Positions 25,214 through 33,339 of a stretch of 36,042 nt of DNA are shown in pieces (the stretch's first letter is position 1; each line of letters opens with the position of its first letter). The notes under the pieces are model-generated. The model did not search any database. It was not told the origin of the DNA and was given only the letters and a program-made list of their open reading frames with translations. The translations under genes were made by a program, and so were the position numbers. Where the stretch lies: positions 1 through 36,042 of the forward strand of contig DAHVYW010000009.1 of assembly GCA_027324025.1 (NCBI GenBank), given 5' to 3'. This DNA comes from JAJZQD01 sp021847735. Lineage in GTDB: Bacteria; Bacillota; Thermincolia; Thermincolales; UBA2595.

Positions 25214-25250
25214 ATAAAAAATAAGGGTTAGCTCCTCCGAGTTAACCCTT
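25214..25250 (-). terminator. Terminator of sleB
   Basis: AAGGGTTA and TAACCCTT enclose a nested CTC/GAG hairpin, followed by ATTTTTT on the minus strand, 27 bases after the stop. Confidence 0.85.
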
Positions 25251-25276
25251 CACTCTTTTAAATCACCTTCGAAACC

Positions 25277-25990
25277 TTACTTGGCAAATACATGCTGGCC
25301 TATCTGCTTCATAATAGGCCTTGACCAAATCCACCTGTTGGTGGTTTTGGCGGGGTTCCAGTAATAAATAGCATGGCCTGTGGGGTCATATCCGGAAAGG
25401 GCCAGTTCGGCGGCCTTGACGGATTGTTCGTCAGGATCCAGCCAAATTTGGCCGTCACTGACGGCATCAAAGGCCCCTGATTCAAATACCACCCCTTTAA
25501 TCGTTTTCGGAAACTGGTCGGAACGGGTCCTGTTTAGGACCACCGCAGCCACTGCAACCTGGCCCTCAAAGGGTTCTCCCCTGGCCTCACCATGGACTAC
25601 CCTGGCCAGCGTAACTACATCTTGTCTGGATACTCCCCTGGAAACACGGTTAATGTCTGTTCCGGGCCTTAAGCCGGTCCGTTTTTTACCGTCTAAAACG
25701 GCACCGGTGTTCCGGTCGAAAACGCCTGTAGGCTTTAGGTGGTTTTTCTTTTGCAGGTCTATCACGGCCTGCTGGGTTTTCAGCCCATAAATGCCGTCAA
25801 AGGGTTCAAGGTTGTAACCTTTTTTATTAAGGTCAACTTGCAGCTGCCGGACATCACCACCGATTTTCCCCAAACTTAGTTCCCTCGTGCTCCCTGCCTC
25901 AGCCCCGCTAGGCTTGTAGAAGGCACCCAACATCAACATTACCAAAATACCGGTGATAAAATATAAAATCATCTTGTTTGTCTTTTCCAT
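25277..25990 (-). CDS. sleB: Spore cortex-lytic enzyme SleB
   Basis: This is a lytic transglycosylase that degrades cortex peptidoglycan at germination. The start at 25990 (AGGAGG seven bases upstream) gives 237 residues. An N-terminal membrane/signal segment (~8-32) is followed by a peptidoglycan-binding_1 domain (~42-100, GDVRQLQVDLNKKGYN ... TQQAVIDLQ) and the SleB/CwlJ catalytic domain (~120-237). The latter has the catalytic Glu135 in GEARGEP, the block AAVVLNRTRS and YDPTGHAIYYWNP, which fit. The PG-binding domain separates SleB from CwlJ. The usual partner gene ypeB is not adjacent; instead a GH18 gene follows. Confidence 0.93.
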   Translation of the reverse strand: MEKTNKMILYFITGILVMLMLGAFYKPSGAEAGSTRELSLGKIGGDVRQLQVDLNKKGYNLEPFDGIYGLKTQQAVIDLQKKNHLKPTGVFDRNTGAVLDGKKRTGLRPGTDINRVSRGVSRQDVVTLARVVHGEARGEPFEGQVAVAAVVLNRTRSDQFPKTIKGVVFESGAFDAVSDGQIWLDPDEQSVKAAELALSGYDPTGHAIYYWNPAKTTNRWIWSRPIMKQIGQHVFAK

Positions 25991-26049
25991 ATTAATCCCT
26001 CCTGTCAAAAAACTTTAAATGTGTTTGTCCGGCAGAGAGATACTTAACG

Positions 26050-26078
26050 ATTATAATAAAAATCGCGTGTTTGCGCAA
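26050..26078 (-). promoter_or_regulatory. Candidate promoter of sleB
   Basis: On the minus strand TTGCGC (26073-26078), a 17-base spacer and a perfect TATAAT (26050-26055) lie about 60 bases upstream of sleB. The -35 match is poor (3 of 6). Confidence 0.4.
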
Positions 26079-26100
26079 TCTGCCTTAACCCCCGCCAAAC

Positions 26101-26122
26101 AAAAAAGACCCCGCAGGGTCCC
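26101..26122 (-). terminator. Terminator of the pnp-nfo region
   Basis: GACCC/GGGTC around a short loop, followed by TTTTTT on the minus strand, about 105 bases after the nfo stop. Confidence 0.7.
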
Positions 26123-26137
26123 CTTAGGAGCAAATTA

Positions 26138-26230
26138 CTATTGAGTTTCACCCGATTCCTTACCTTTGGCACCGGTTAACCGGCTGTGGTAAACCACACC
26201 ATTTAAGGCAAGAACCTTTTGAAACTTCAT
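26138..26230 (-). CDS. Candidate 30-residue small protein overlapping the nfo stop
   Basis: An ATG overlaps the nfo stop in the arrangement ATGA and opens a 30-codon frame (MKFQKVLALNGVVYHSR..., ending GKESGETQ), closed 16 bases before the terminator. The overlap would permit translational coupling. There is no independent ribosome binding site beyond GGTGA in the nfo end and no family is recognised, so this may be chance. Confidence 0.25.
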   Translation of the reverse strand: MKFQKVLALNGVVYHSRLTGAKGKESGETQ

Positions 26231-27066
26231 TCACCGGTTAGCCGCCTGACAGTTTTCAGGTTCCTCTCCCAGTCTTCATCCTGTTCGGCCGGTGTCTCCA
26301 GGATAAACGGGATACCCTGCAGCCGGGGGTTGTTCAGGATGGCTTTAAATCCCCGCTCCCCGATATAACCATTACCTATGTCGGCGTGCCTGTCTTTGGT
26401 TGAGCCGAGAGGAAACACCGAGTCATTGGTATGGATCAGCTTAAGGTCAGATAAACCGATAATGCGATCCAGCTCATTAAAAGTGGCGTCAACCTTTTCC
26501 CCCTCGGACAGGTCATAACCGGCGGCGAACCCATGGCAGGTGTCAAAACAAATGCCTGCACGCCGAATTTTTAATTCATTCAAAACCTGGCCTAACTGTT
26601 CAAAAGTACTGCCTACTTCAGTTCCCGAACCTGACGTGTTTTCCAGCAGGAGCATAGTATCACCTTCGTAACCTTCCAGGGCGCTGTTTAAGGCTTTGGC
26701 CACCTGGGCTAACCCTTTGTCGGTACCCTCGCCCCTGTGACTGCCCATATGCAGGACCAGGAAGGATGCACCAAGCGTATCAGCCCTTGCCATGTCCTCT
26801 TTGACCATTGCCCAGGCATACTCATGCATTTTGGGGTCGGAGGTAGCCAGGTTCAGTACATAGGGTATATGTACAACCACCGGGTTGATATCATGTTTGC
26901 CACATAATTCCCGGAACCGCCTTACCTCTTCTTCGCCTAAAACCCTGGCCTTGCCTCCCCGTGGACTGCGCGAAAAAATTTGACAGGCATTACAGCCAAG
27001 CTTCACTAAACGTAGGACCGCCTTCTCAAAACCCTCGTTTATTTTGGTGTGAATACCAAGCCTCAC
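26227..27066 (-). CDS. nfo: Endonuclease IV (AP endonuclease)
   Basis: This TIM-barrel zinc enzyme cuts DNA 5' to abasic sites in base excision repair. The 279 residues match the family. Recognisable metal-ligand blocks are VLHMGSHRGEG (~105), LLENTSGSGTEVG (~143), CFDTCHGFAAGYD (~175), IHTNDSVFPLGSTKDRHADIGNG (~210) and FILETPA near the end. The start is a GTG (27066) with GGGGGTG eight bases upstream. It lies downstream of pnp across a terminator; the pairing with pnp is not the B. subtilis order. Confidence 0.94.
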   Translation of the reverse strand: MRLGIHTKINEGFEKAVLRLVKLGCNACQIFSRSPRGGKARVLGEEEVRRFRELCGKHDINPVVVHIPYVLNLATSDPKMHEYAWAMVKEDMARADTLGASFLVLHMGSHRGEGTDKGLAQVAKALNSALEGYEGDTMLLLENTSGSGTEVGSTFEQLGQVLNELKIRRAGICFDTCHGFAAGYDLSEGEKVDATFNELDRIIGLSDLKLIHTNDSVFPLGSTKDRHADIGNGYIGERGFKAILNNPRLQGIPFILETPAEQDEDWERNLKTVRRLTGE

Positions 27067-27102
27067 CTAAAAACACCCCCGGTTATACTTCTGTGGGTAA
27101 AA

Positions 27103-27130
27103 GTAAAAACCGATATACATCGGTTTTTAC
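27103..27130 (-). terminator. Terminator of pnp
   Basis: AAAAACCGAT and ATCGGTTTTT flank a 4-base loop, directly after the pnp stop; the T-run is part of the stem's 3' arm and extends beyond it. Confidence 0.8.
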
Positions 27131-27132
27131 TC

Positions 27133-29283
27133 CTATTTTTCGGATGATTGCTGGGCCCGGATAGCTTCCTTACGAGACAGGTTAACCCTACCGTGCTCAT
27201 CAATTTTGACTACTTTGACCATTATTTCATCTCCGACAGAAACCACATCTTCCACCTTTCCGACCCGCTGCTCAGCGAGTTGGGAAATGTGTACAAGACC
27301 TTCTTTGCCCGGCAGGACTTCAACAAAAGCACCGAAATCCATAATCTTTACTACTTTGCCAAGATAGATTTTACCCACCTCGACGTCGGCTGTCAGACTT
27401 TCAATTATCTCCAGGGCCCGCTTACCGGCTTCACCGTCAACTGCGGCAATAAATACCCTGCCGTCGTCCTCGATGTCAATCTTCACACCGGTCTCATCAA
27501 TAATCTTTTTGATTGTTTTACCGCCCGGCCCAATAACGTTTCTGATTTTATCGGGATCGATGGTAAATGTAATAATCCTCGGCGCGAACGGCGAAAGTTC
27601 CGGCCTGGGAGTTGAAATAACCTCCAGCATTTTCTGCATGATGTGCGTTCTGCCGCGTTTGGCCTGTTCCAGAGCTTCTTTGAGTATCTCCCTGTTAATT
27701 CCGGCAATCTTAATATCCATCTGAATAGCAGTGACACCGTTCTCCGACCCTGCTACCTTAAAATCCATATCCCCCAGATGGTCCTCACTGCCCTGAATAT
27801 CTGTCAAAACGGCAAACTTATCGTCTCCCTTAATCAAACCCATAGCCACACCGGCCACCGGGGATTTTATGGGGACTCCTGCATCCATCAGACCCAGTGT
27901 GCTCCCACATACACTGCCCATCGATGATGAGCCGTTGGATTCCAGAACTTCCGACACCACTCTGATAGTATACGGAAAATCCTCTTCACTCGGAATCATC
28001 GGCGCCAAAGCCTTTTCTGCCAAAGCACCGTGCCCTATATCCCTGCGGCCCGGTCCCCTCATGAACCTGGCTTCCCCGACACTGTACGGTGGGAAATTGT
28101 AGTGATGCATATATCTTTTTGACTCTTCCACCCCAAGACCGTCAAGAATCTGCTCATCGCCGACCGCCCCAAGGGTAACAACACTAAGGACCTGGGTCTG
28201 ACCCCTGGTGAAAAGACCTGTCCCGTGAGTCCTGGGTAGGACCGAAACGTCACAGGTTACCTTCCTGACTTCGTCAAGAGCCCGCCCGTCAATGCGAACC
28301 CGTTCTTCCAAAACAAACCGGCGCATAACCTCTTTTTCGAGTTTGTCCATTGTATTTCCGACATGCTTCAACTGTGCGTCTTCGTGGTATTTCGCTTCCG
28401 CAAAGTAACGCTTAACCTCATCCTTAAGCTCCTTAAACAGTGTTTCCCGCTGCAATTTAGCCAGCTTTTTGTCAATACTCTCCCTGACCGCCTGCTCTAC
28501 CTTAGGGAGGGCATACTCCCTGACCACCGGCTCAATCTCTTCATCAATCAGGAAGAGCTTGTAGTCATGATCCGGTTTGGCAATTCCCTCGGCCAGGACG
28601 GCAGCTTTAAACTCAGATATAAAGTTTACAATCTTCCTGATCTCTTCATGTCCGTACATAATGGCATCGAGAATAATTTCCTCTGGAACTTCCTTGGCTC
28701 CGGCTTCAACCATAATTACAGCATCCTTGGTTCCAGCCACAGCAAGGTGCATATCGCTGTTCTCTGACTGGGCAAGGGTCGGATTGATAATAAACTTGCC
28801 GTCAATCCGGCCGACCACGACTGCTGCTACCGGACCGTTAAAAGGAATATCGGAAAGTGTCAGGGCAGTCGAAGCGCCTATAATAGCAATAACATCCTGA
28901 GGGTTGTCCTGGTCAACTGATAAAACTGTTGCCACCACGTGGACATCATTTCTGTACCCTTTCGGGAAAAGTGGCCTGATGGGCCTGTCTATCAAACGGG
29001 CAGATAAAATTGCTTTTTCGCTGGGACGCCCTTCCCGTTTAATAAATCCTCCGGGGATTTTACCTACGGCGTATAGTCTTTCCTCATAATCAACCGTGAG
29101 TGGGAAAAAATCCATTCCTTCCCTGGGCTCTTCCGACCTCGTAGCAGCAACTAAAACCACGGTATCGCCATACCGTACTACTGCAGAACCACCGGCCTGC
29201 TTAGCCAGCCTCCCAGTTTCAATGGACATTTCCCTGCCTCCGACAGGTAAACTGCGAATGAACCCGCTGTTTGTTTCACTCAT
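27133..29283 (-). CDS. pnp: Polyribonucleotide nucleotidyltransferase (PNPase)
   Basis: This 3'-5' phosphorolytic exoribonuclease is a trimeric core of mRNA decay. Its 716 residues comprise two RNase PH domains (~1-230 and ~310-540) linked by an all-helical domain. A KH domain (~555-615, with NVIGPGGKTIKKII) and an S1 domain (~620-690, GKVVKIMDFGAFVEVLPGKEGLVHISQL) follow. The second PH domain carries the usual phosphate-site motif GSSSMGSVCGSTLGLMDAGVP (central serines). The ribosome site GGAGGGG lies about 12 bases before the ATG, a slightly long spacing. A terminator after rpsO partly separates the two, as is common for this pair. Confidence 0.97.
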   Translation of the reverse strand: MSETNSGFIRSLPVGGREMSIETGRLAKQAGGSAVVRYGDTVVLVAATRSEEPREGMDFFPLTVDYEERLYAVGKIPGGFIKREGRPSEKAILSARLIDRPIRPLFPKGYRNDVHVVATVLSVDQDNPQDVIAIIGASTALTLSDIPFNGPVAAVVVGRIDGKFIINPTLAQSENSDMHLAVAGTKDAVIMVEAGAKEVPEEIILDAIMYGHEEIRKIVNFISEFKAAVLAEGIAKPDHDYKLFLIDEEIEPVVREYALPKVEQAVRESIDKKLAKLQRETLFKELKDEVKRYFAEAKYHEDAQLKHVGNTMDKLEKEVMRRFVLEERVRIDGRALDEVRKVTCDVSVLPRTHGTGLFTRGQTQVLSVVTLGAVGDEQILDGLGVEESKRYMHHYNFPPYSVGEARFMRGPGRRDIGHGALAEKALAPMIPSEEDFPYTIRVVSEVLESNGSSSMGSVCGSTLGLMDAGVPIKSPVAGVAMGLIKGDDKFAVLTDIQGSEDHLGDMDFKVAGSENGVTAIQMDIKIAGINREILKEALEQAKRGRTHIMQKMLEVISTPRPELSPFAPRIITFTIDPDKIRNVIGPGGKTIKKIIDETGVKIDIEDDGRVFIAAVDGEAGKRALEIIESLTADVEVGKIYLGKVVKIMDFGAFVEVLPGKEGLVHISQLAEQRVGKVEDVVSVGDEIMVKVVKIDEHGRVNLSRKEAIRAQQSSEK

Positions 29284-29392
29284 AAAGGGTTTGTTCCCCT
29301 CCTTTTATTCCGTTTCAAAAAATGGTGTAACTGATATTCAATTCTATTATGCCCTTTGGGACTTCTCAAAAATACGTAAAACACAAATAGTG

Positions 29393-29417
29393 AAAAAAGC
29401 GGGATTTTCCCGCTTTT
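29393..29417 (-). terminator. Terminator/attenuating hairpin between rpsO and pnp
   Basis: AAAGCGGGA and TCCCGCTTT around AAA, followed by a T-run on the minus strand, two bases after the rpsO stop. Confidence 0.85.
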
Positions 29418-29419
29418 CC

Positions 29420-29689
29420 CTAACGCCTCAATCCGAGTTTCTCAATAAGATCACGGTAACGGTCAAAACTGTTTTGCTTCAGGTAATTCAACAGTGCTCT
29501 TCTTTGACCAACCATTTTTAAAAGACCCCTCCGTGAATGGTGGTCTTTCTTATGTTCCTGCAAATGTCCGGTCAGATAATTGATTCTTTCAGTAAGAATG
29601 GCAATCTGAACTTCCGGAGAACCTGTGTCCGATTCATGCAGTTTGTATTTCTCAATAATAGTCTTTTTCTGTTCTGTAGCCAGTGCCAT
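29420..29689 (-). CDS. rpsO: Small ribosomal subunit protein uS15
   Basis: This primary 16S-binding protein sits in the platform of the 30S subunit. The start at 29689 is set by AAGGAGGTGACATC upstream, giving exactly 89 residues, the universal bacterial length. The signature LHESDTGSPEVQIAILTERI, the helix-turn HKKDHHSRRGLLKMVGQRR and the end DRYRDLIEKLGLR are all intact. It is followed by pnp as in most bacteria, and preceded by a structured leader. Confidence 0.98.
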   Translation of the reverse strand: MALATEQKKTIIEKYKLHESDTGSPEVQIAILTERINYLTGHLQEHKKDHHSRRGLLKMVGQRRALLNYLKQNSFDRYRDLIEKLGLRR

Positions 29690-29699
29690 GATGTCACCT

Positions 29700-29808
29700 C
29701 CTTTTATTTTTTTATCCCCACTAGCCAAGCAAACCGTCGGAGAATCGTATTCCCTAGCTAATGGTTCTCTATCATTGAAGCGGCCAATAATTGCCGCTGT
29801 CAATCAGT
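29700..29808 (-). promoter_or_regulatory. Structured rpsO leader, candidate S15 autoregulatory site
   Basis: On the minus strand the leader can form GCGGC/GCCGC, then an outer CTAG/CTAG pairing enclosing GGGAAT/ATTCTC. The latter stem begins G-C, G-U, G-C, like the G-U/G-C motif bound by S15 in rRNA and in several bacterial rpsO leaders. The pairing was done by eye and the homology to a known leader class is not shown. Confidence 0.35.
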
Positions 29809-30030
29809 TTATTTGCCAATTACTGTAATAACCAGCCTTCCGGTAGGGATGTCCTTTGCCACTATGTCAAATACCCTCCCGGACTTAGCAAAAAACCCCC
29901 TGAATCTGGTAGCGGTGGGTATTTTCCCGGGAATTTCCCGAGCTGCATTAACTATGTCAGCCGCGGTTAGTTTTTCCTGACGCAAATCCCTCAGGCGCTT
30001 GCGCGCATGCTCAGTGATTATTACCCGCAT
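29809..30030 (-). CDS. Small basic protein, possible RelE/DUF4258-like toxin
   Basis: This is a 73-residue basic protein. It opens MRVIITEHARKRLRDLRQ and ends FDIVAKDIPTGRLVITVIGK, the layout (N-terminal helix with His/Arg, C-terminal beta hairpin ending in an I/V-T-V strand) seen in DUF4258 and RelE/HicA-like RNase toxins. I do not recognise it with certainty. The ribosome site GGGGAACGG is weak. It lies 21 bases after the next upstream small gene, with the arrangement antitoxin-then-toxin, and sits between ribF and rpsO, where B. subtilis has no such pair. Confidence 0.6.
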   Translation of the reverse strand: MRVIITEHARKRLRDLRQEKLTAADIVNAAREIPGKIPTATRFRGFFAKSGRVFDIVAKDIPTGRLVITVIGK

Positions 30031-30051
30031 GGACCGTTCCCCGCTTTTTTA

Positions 30052-30276
30052 TTAAATCCGAGTTCTGCCCACCCTCACCCCATCTTTTTGGGAAAGAATA
30101 GCATATAAAGCGTCCTGAAATGCGGTTAATAATGCATTCTCAATTCCATTCTTAAAATAAATGCTCTCCAACTCTGTTTTAAGGTCTGCAAATTCCTTGC
30201 TGAGGCATATTTCGGCTACCTGATTGATAATTCTCCTGATTTCCTCTTCTCTTGAATCAGAAATCGCAATCACCAT
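30052..30276 (-). CDS. Small acidic protein, possible antitoxin partner
   Basis: This is a 74-residue protein, mostly helical by eye (SREEEIRRIINQVAEICLSKEFADL...NALLTAFQDALYAILSQ), with an acidic first half and a basic tail. The start at 30276 follows GGAGGGAGG by about seven bases, a strong site. It is the first gene behind the promoter at 30316-30344 and probably co-transcribed with the toxin-like gene. No family is recognised; the antitoxin reading is inferred from size, order and partner. Confidence 0.6.
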   Translation of the reverse strand: MVIAISDSREEEIRRIINQVAEICLSKEFADLKTELESIYFKNGIENALLTAFQDALYAILSQKDGVRVGRTRI

Positions 30277-30315
30277 TGAGAAGCCTCCCTCCAACAGGGG
30301 CGCTTACCGTAAATA

Positions 30316-30344
30316 ATTTTAACATAGATTGCTAATGATGTAAA
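30316..30344 (-). promoter_or_regulatory. Candidate sigma-A promoter of the small gene pair (and rpsO)
   Basis: On the minus strand TTTACA (30339-30344), a 17-base spacer and TAAAAT (30316-30321) give 5 of 6 matches in each box, 40 bases upstream of the first small gene. No terminator is seen before rpsO. Confidence 0.65.
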
Positions 30345-30419
30345 TTGATTTGCCTATATTTATAATTAGTATATTTAACGCCGCAAAACTTTATTCTCGG
30401 TGCCCGCCCCGCTACCGGC

Positions 30420-31343
30420 TTACTGACTAAAAATCCTTTTAGCCTCCAGGGAATCGGTTTTTATCTGCCGGACCAGTTCATCAACAGAAGAAAACTCCTG
30501 TTCACCGCGAATTCTTTTGACAAATTCAACCTTTATTACGGTATCGTAAATGTCATCGTTAAAGTCAAAAATGTGAACCTCCAGGTTCTTGGGCTGGTTC
30601 AAGCTAAAAGTAGGTTTAATACCTATATTGGCAACACCGTTTAAACAATGGCCTCTTAGAGTCACTCTTACCGCATAAACACCGGTAGCCGGTACAAGGA
30701 TGTCCTCAGGAAGGTTTAAATTTGCCGTCGGAAAACCTATCTGCCTGCCCCGCCGGTCACCGGTAACCACCCGGGATACTACAAAGGGCAGATAGCCCAA
30801 AAACCTGGCGGCATCCCAAACATTCCCGGCCAAGAGCAGCTGCCTTATCAAGGTACTGCTTACTTCGACCTCACCGAATTTTACAGGGGGTATCACCACA
30901 GCATCAAACCCGTATTCATGGGCCAAACCGGCAAGCATTTCGGCGTTTCCGGCTCCTTTATAACCAAAATTATAGTTGTAACCTACCACAACTGCCCGGA
31001 CTTTAAACTTTTCCACCAAAATTGACTTTACAAACTCTTTAGGCGAAAGCCTTGAAATATCAGAAAAAGGCGAAATTATCAGCAGCTTTAAACCCAAATC
31101 AGACAGTATCCTGATTTTTTCCTGTTTGGTTAACAGCATCGGGGGGCAGCCGTCAGGCTGCAGCACTTTCATGGGATGGGGGTCGAAAGTAAAAACAGCA
31201 GGAGTGCCGTTAACCCCTCTGGCCGTCTCGATTGTCTTGCTGATAAGTTCCCTATGACCTAAATGCACCCCGTCGAAATTTCCCAGAGCAATCACGACAT
31301 TGTTATACTTGTCGACGTTGTTCAATCCCTGATAAATATCCAT
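30420..31343 (-). CDS. ribF: Bifunctional riboflavin kinase/FAD synthetase
   Basis: This enzyme makes FMN and FAD from riboflavin. The N-terminal adenylyltransferase domain has GNFDGVHLGHRELI (~20-35) and VVVGYNYNFGYKGAG; the C-terminal kinase domain has VVTGDRRGRQIGFPTANL (~180-195) and the NLEVHIFDF block. The start at 31343 follows GAGGGAGAG, giving 307 residues. It begins 11 bases after truB, as in the conserved order (ribC in B. subtilis). No FMN riboswitch is seen upstream, as expected inside an operon. Confidence 0.96.
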   Translation of the reverse strand: MDIYQGLNNVDKYNNVVIALGNFDGVHLGHRELISKTIETARGVNGTPAVFTFDPHPMKVLQPDGCPPMLLTKQEKIRILSDLGLKLLIISPFSDISRLSPKEFVKSILVEKFKVRAVVVGYNYNFGYKGAGNAEMLAGLAHEYGFDAVVIPPVKFGEVEVSSTLIRQLLLAGNVWDAARFLGYLPFVVSRVVTGDRRGRQIGFPTANLNLPEDILVPATGVYAVRVTLRGHCLNGVANIGIKPTFSLNQPKNLEVHIFDFNDDIYDTVIKVEFVKRIRGEQEFSSVDELVRQIKTDSLEAKRIFSQ

Positions 31344-31354
31344 TTTCTCTCCCT

Positions 31355-32317
31355 CTAGCAAAGAACCTTAACCGGTTGAAATGAATATCTGGTGCAGTCT
31401 TCCGCGGACAGCCTGGAGGTTGCCCCTTCGCAAAGCACCTTTGCCACCGCCAGGCAACCGGAGTCAGTATTCATCAGAATAACAGGCTCATTCTCTTTCA
31501 GCCCGTCCGGCAGGACTTCAATACCCGCCTGATAAATACAGTTACCGTGGGCTACGGCCTGCACGACATCAAGGCTGACCCAAACCTTCTTAAAGTCTAA
31601 AGCCTCTTCCGGTGGTAAAATTGCTTCCCGTATTCTTCCGCTTTGGATAAGGTCCGTGATTTCCTCAAGGGTTAGGGCCTCAGATATTTTATACCTGCCT
31701 GTCCCGGTCCTGACCAAAAAGGACATAAACCCGCAGTATCCGAGGAGATTGCCCAGGTCATGGCAAATAGTTCTGACATATGTACCTTTGGAACACTCTA
31801 TATCGAACAGAACTGCAGGATTTGGCGTACCAAACCCGGTGTATCTGATTATTTCGCTTTTAAAAATCTCTATTATCCTGGGTTTTCGCTCTACTTCAAT
31901 ACCTTCTCTGGCCAGTTCATACAGTCTGCGGCCTTTGTATTTTAGCGCCGAAACCATTGGAGGCACCTGGCTCTGCCGCCCCTGCAGCGACCCAAAGGCC
32001 TCCGCCACTTTCGCTTCCGTAAGTCCCGATGTATCACAAACCCTGACAGTCTTACCGAAACCGTCCTGGGTGTCTGTACTCCTGCCAAAGGTTGCTTCCG
32101 CCCGGTACATTTTAATATCATTGGCCATGTACTCAATTATCTTGGTTGCCTTACCAAGGCAAACAGGCAGCACCCCGGCAACTCCGGGGTCTAAAGTGCC
32201 GGTATGACCGGTCTTTTTTATTTTCAAACCCCGGCGGAGATAATTCACCACATCGTGGGAAGTCATCCCCGGAGGTTTTAAGACATTAATTATCCCATTG
32301 TAATCCGTGGACTCCAT
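31355..32317 (-). CDS. truB: tRNA pseudouridine(55) synthase
   Basis: This enzyme converts U55 in the T-loop of tRNAs to pseudouridine. The start GIINVLKPPGMTSHDVV and the active-site motif GHTGTLDPGVAGVLPVCLG with Asp43 are clear, followed by the KGTYVRTICHDLG block and a C-terminal PUA-like domain. The start is placed at 32317 (GGTTGG upstream, weak); a longer TTG frame to 32362 has no ribosome site. The protein has 320 residues and lies between nrnA and ribF. Confidence 0.95.
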   Translation of the reverse strand: MESTDYNGIINVLKPPGMTSHDVVNYLRRGLKIKKTGHTGTLDPGVAGVLPVCLGKATKIIEYMANDIKMYRAEATFGRSTDTQDGFGKTVRVCDTSGLTEAKVAEAFGSLQGRQSQVPPMVSALKYKGRRLYELAREGIEVERKPRIIEIFKSEIIRYTGFGTPNPAVLFDIECSKGTYVRTICHDLGNLLGYCGFMSFLVRTGTGRYKISEALTLEEITDLIQSGRIREAILPPEEALDFKKVWVSLDVVQAVAHGNCIYQAGIEVLPDGLKENEPVILMNTDSGCLAVAKVLCEGATSRLSAEDCTRYSFQPVKVLC

Positions 32318-32376
32318 TTTAACACCAACCGGCTCTGTGATTGCGAAATACCCTAATGTCAAGTGTCAGACCTAAA

Positions 32377-33339
32377 TTAAAGTGATTGGATACACAAATC
32401 GATGACCTTTTTTTCTACTTCCCCTAGGTTCCCCTCTATAGTACAGCCTGATGCCCTGGGATGTCCCCCGCCGCCGAAAACGCCAGCCAGTTTATTTACG
32501 TCAACCTGTTTCTTAGAACGAAAACCTACTTTAAACCTGCCGGGGCTTATTTCCCTAAATAATAGGCCTACTTCCACCCCGTCAATCATACGGGGATAAT
32601 TGATTATACCGTCGGCATGCTCGTCATGGGCGCCGATTTCCTGGATAACTCCAAGCGGTAATGATACCCACGCCACCCGTCCATCAGCGGCAGTTTTTAG
32701 CCTGGTCAGGGCATAGCCAAGTAGTTTCAGTTGGACAAGATCCTTTTTTTCAAACAGGTCCCTGTTGATTCGGGCCACGTCGATTCCGGTTTGAATCAAC
32801 TCTGCCGTAATCCGGTGGGTCCTGTCTGTCGTATTGTCAAACCTGAAAGAACCGGTGTCCATTGCCAAAGCGGTATATAAGTTCACTGCCATATCTTGGG
32901 TCAATGGCACTCCCATCAACCTTATCAGTTCAAACACAATTTCTCCCGTTGCTGCCGCTTGGGCATCAACGTAGTTACAACTACCGAATTCCTGGTTGCT
33001 GATATGGTGATCGATATTTACCACGTTGGGGATTCCACTTACATAGTCACCGAGTTCGCCGCCAAGACGGTTTAGGTCCGTGCAGTCTAAAATCACCGCC
33101 AGGTCGTATTCACCCACGGGGGAGTTAAAAGCCTGTATTTTTTCCACTCCCGGAAGAAAACTGTACATGGCCGGAATGGGGTCAACTGTTGCCACATGAC
33201 TTATAAGCCCTATCGTAGACAAAAGGAGACTCATCGCCAAAACTGACCCCACACTGTCACCATCAGGCATGGTGTGCCCGCAAACCACCGCTTTTCTGCT
33301 TTTCCGCAAAAGGACGGCAACTTCATCGAGACTATTCAT
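32377..33339 (-). CDS. nrnA: DHH-family oligoribonuclease/pAp phosphatase
   Basis: This DHH/DHHA1 phosphoesterase degrades short oligoribonucleotides and dephosphorylates pAp. GHTMPDGDSVGS (22-33) and VVNIDHHISN (DHH motif, ~110) supply the manganese ligands. The C-terminal DHHA1 domain ends with VFGGGGHPRASGCTI. The 320-residue length is typical. The start overlaps the end of rbfA by eight bases. An nrnA gene between rbfA and truB is common in Clostridia but not in B. subtilis. Confidence 0.94.
   Translation of the reverse strand: MNSLDEVAVLLRKSRKAVVCGHTMPDGDSVGSVLAMSLLLSTIGLISHVATVDPIPAMYSFLPGVEKIQAFNSPVGEYDLAVILDCTDLNRLGGELGDYVSGIPNVVNIDHHISNQEFGSCNYVDAQAAATGEIVFELIRLMGVPLTQDMAVNLYTALAMDTGSFRFDNTTDRTHRITAELIQTGIDVARINRDLFEKKDLVQLKLLGYALTRLKTAADGRVAWVSLPLGVIQEIGAHDEHADGIINYPRMIDGVEVGLLFREISPGRFKVGFRSKKQVDVNKLAGVFGGGGHPRASGCTIEGNLGEVEKKVIDLCIQSL

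Noticed and set aside
29745..29808. TTGACA in the rpsO leader as a separate rpsO promoter
   Set aside because: No acceptable -10 box occurs at 16-18 bases downstream; the TTGACA overlaps a hairpin arm.
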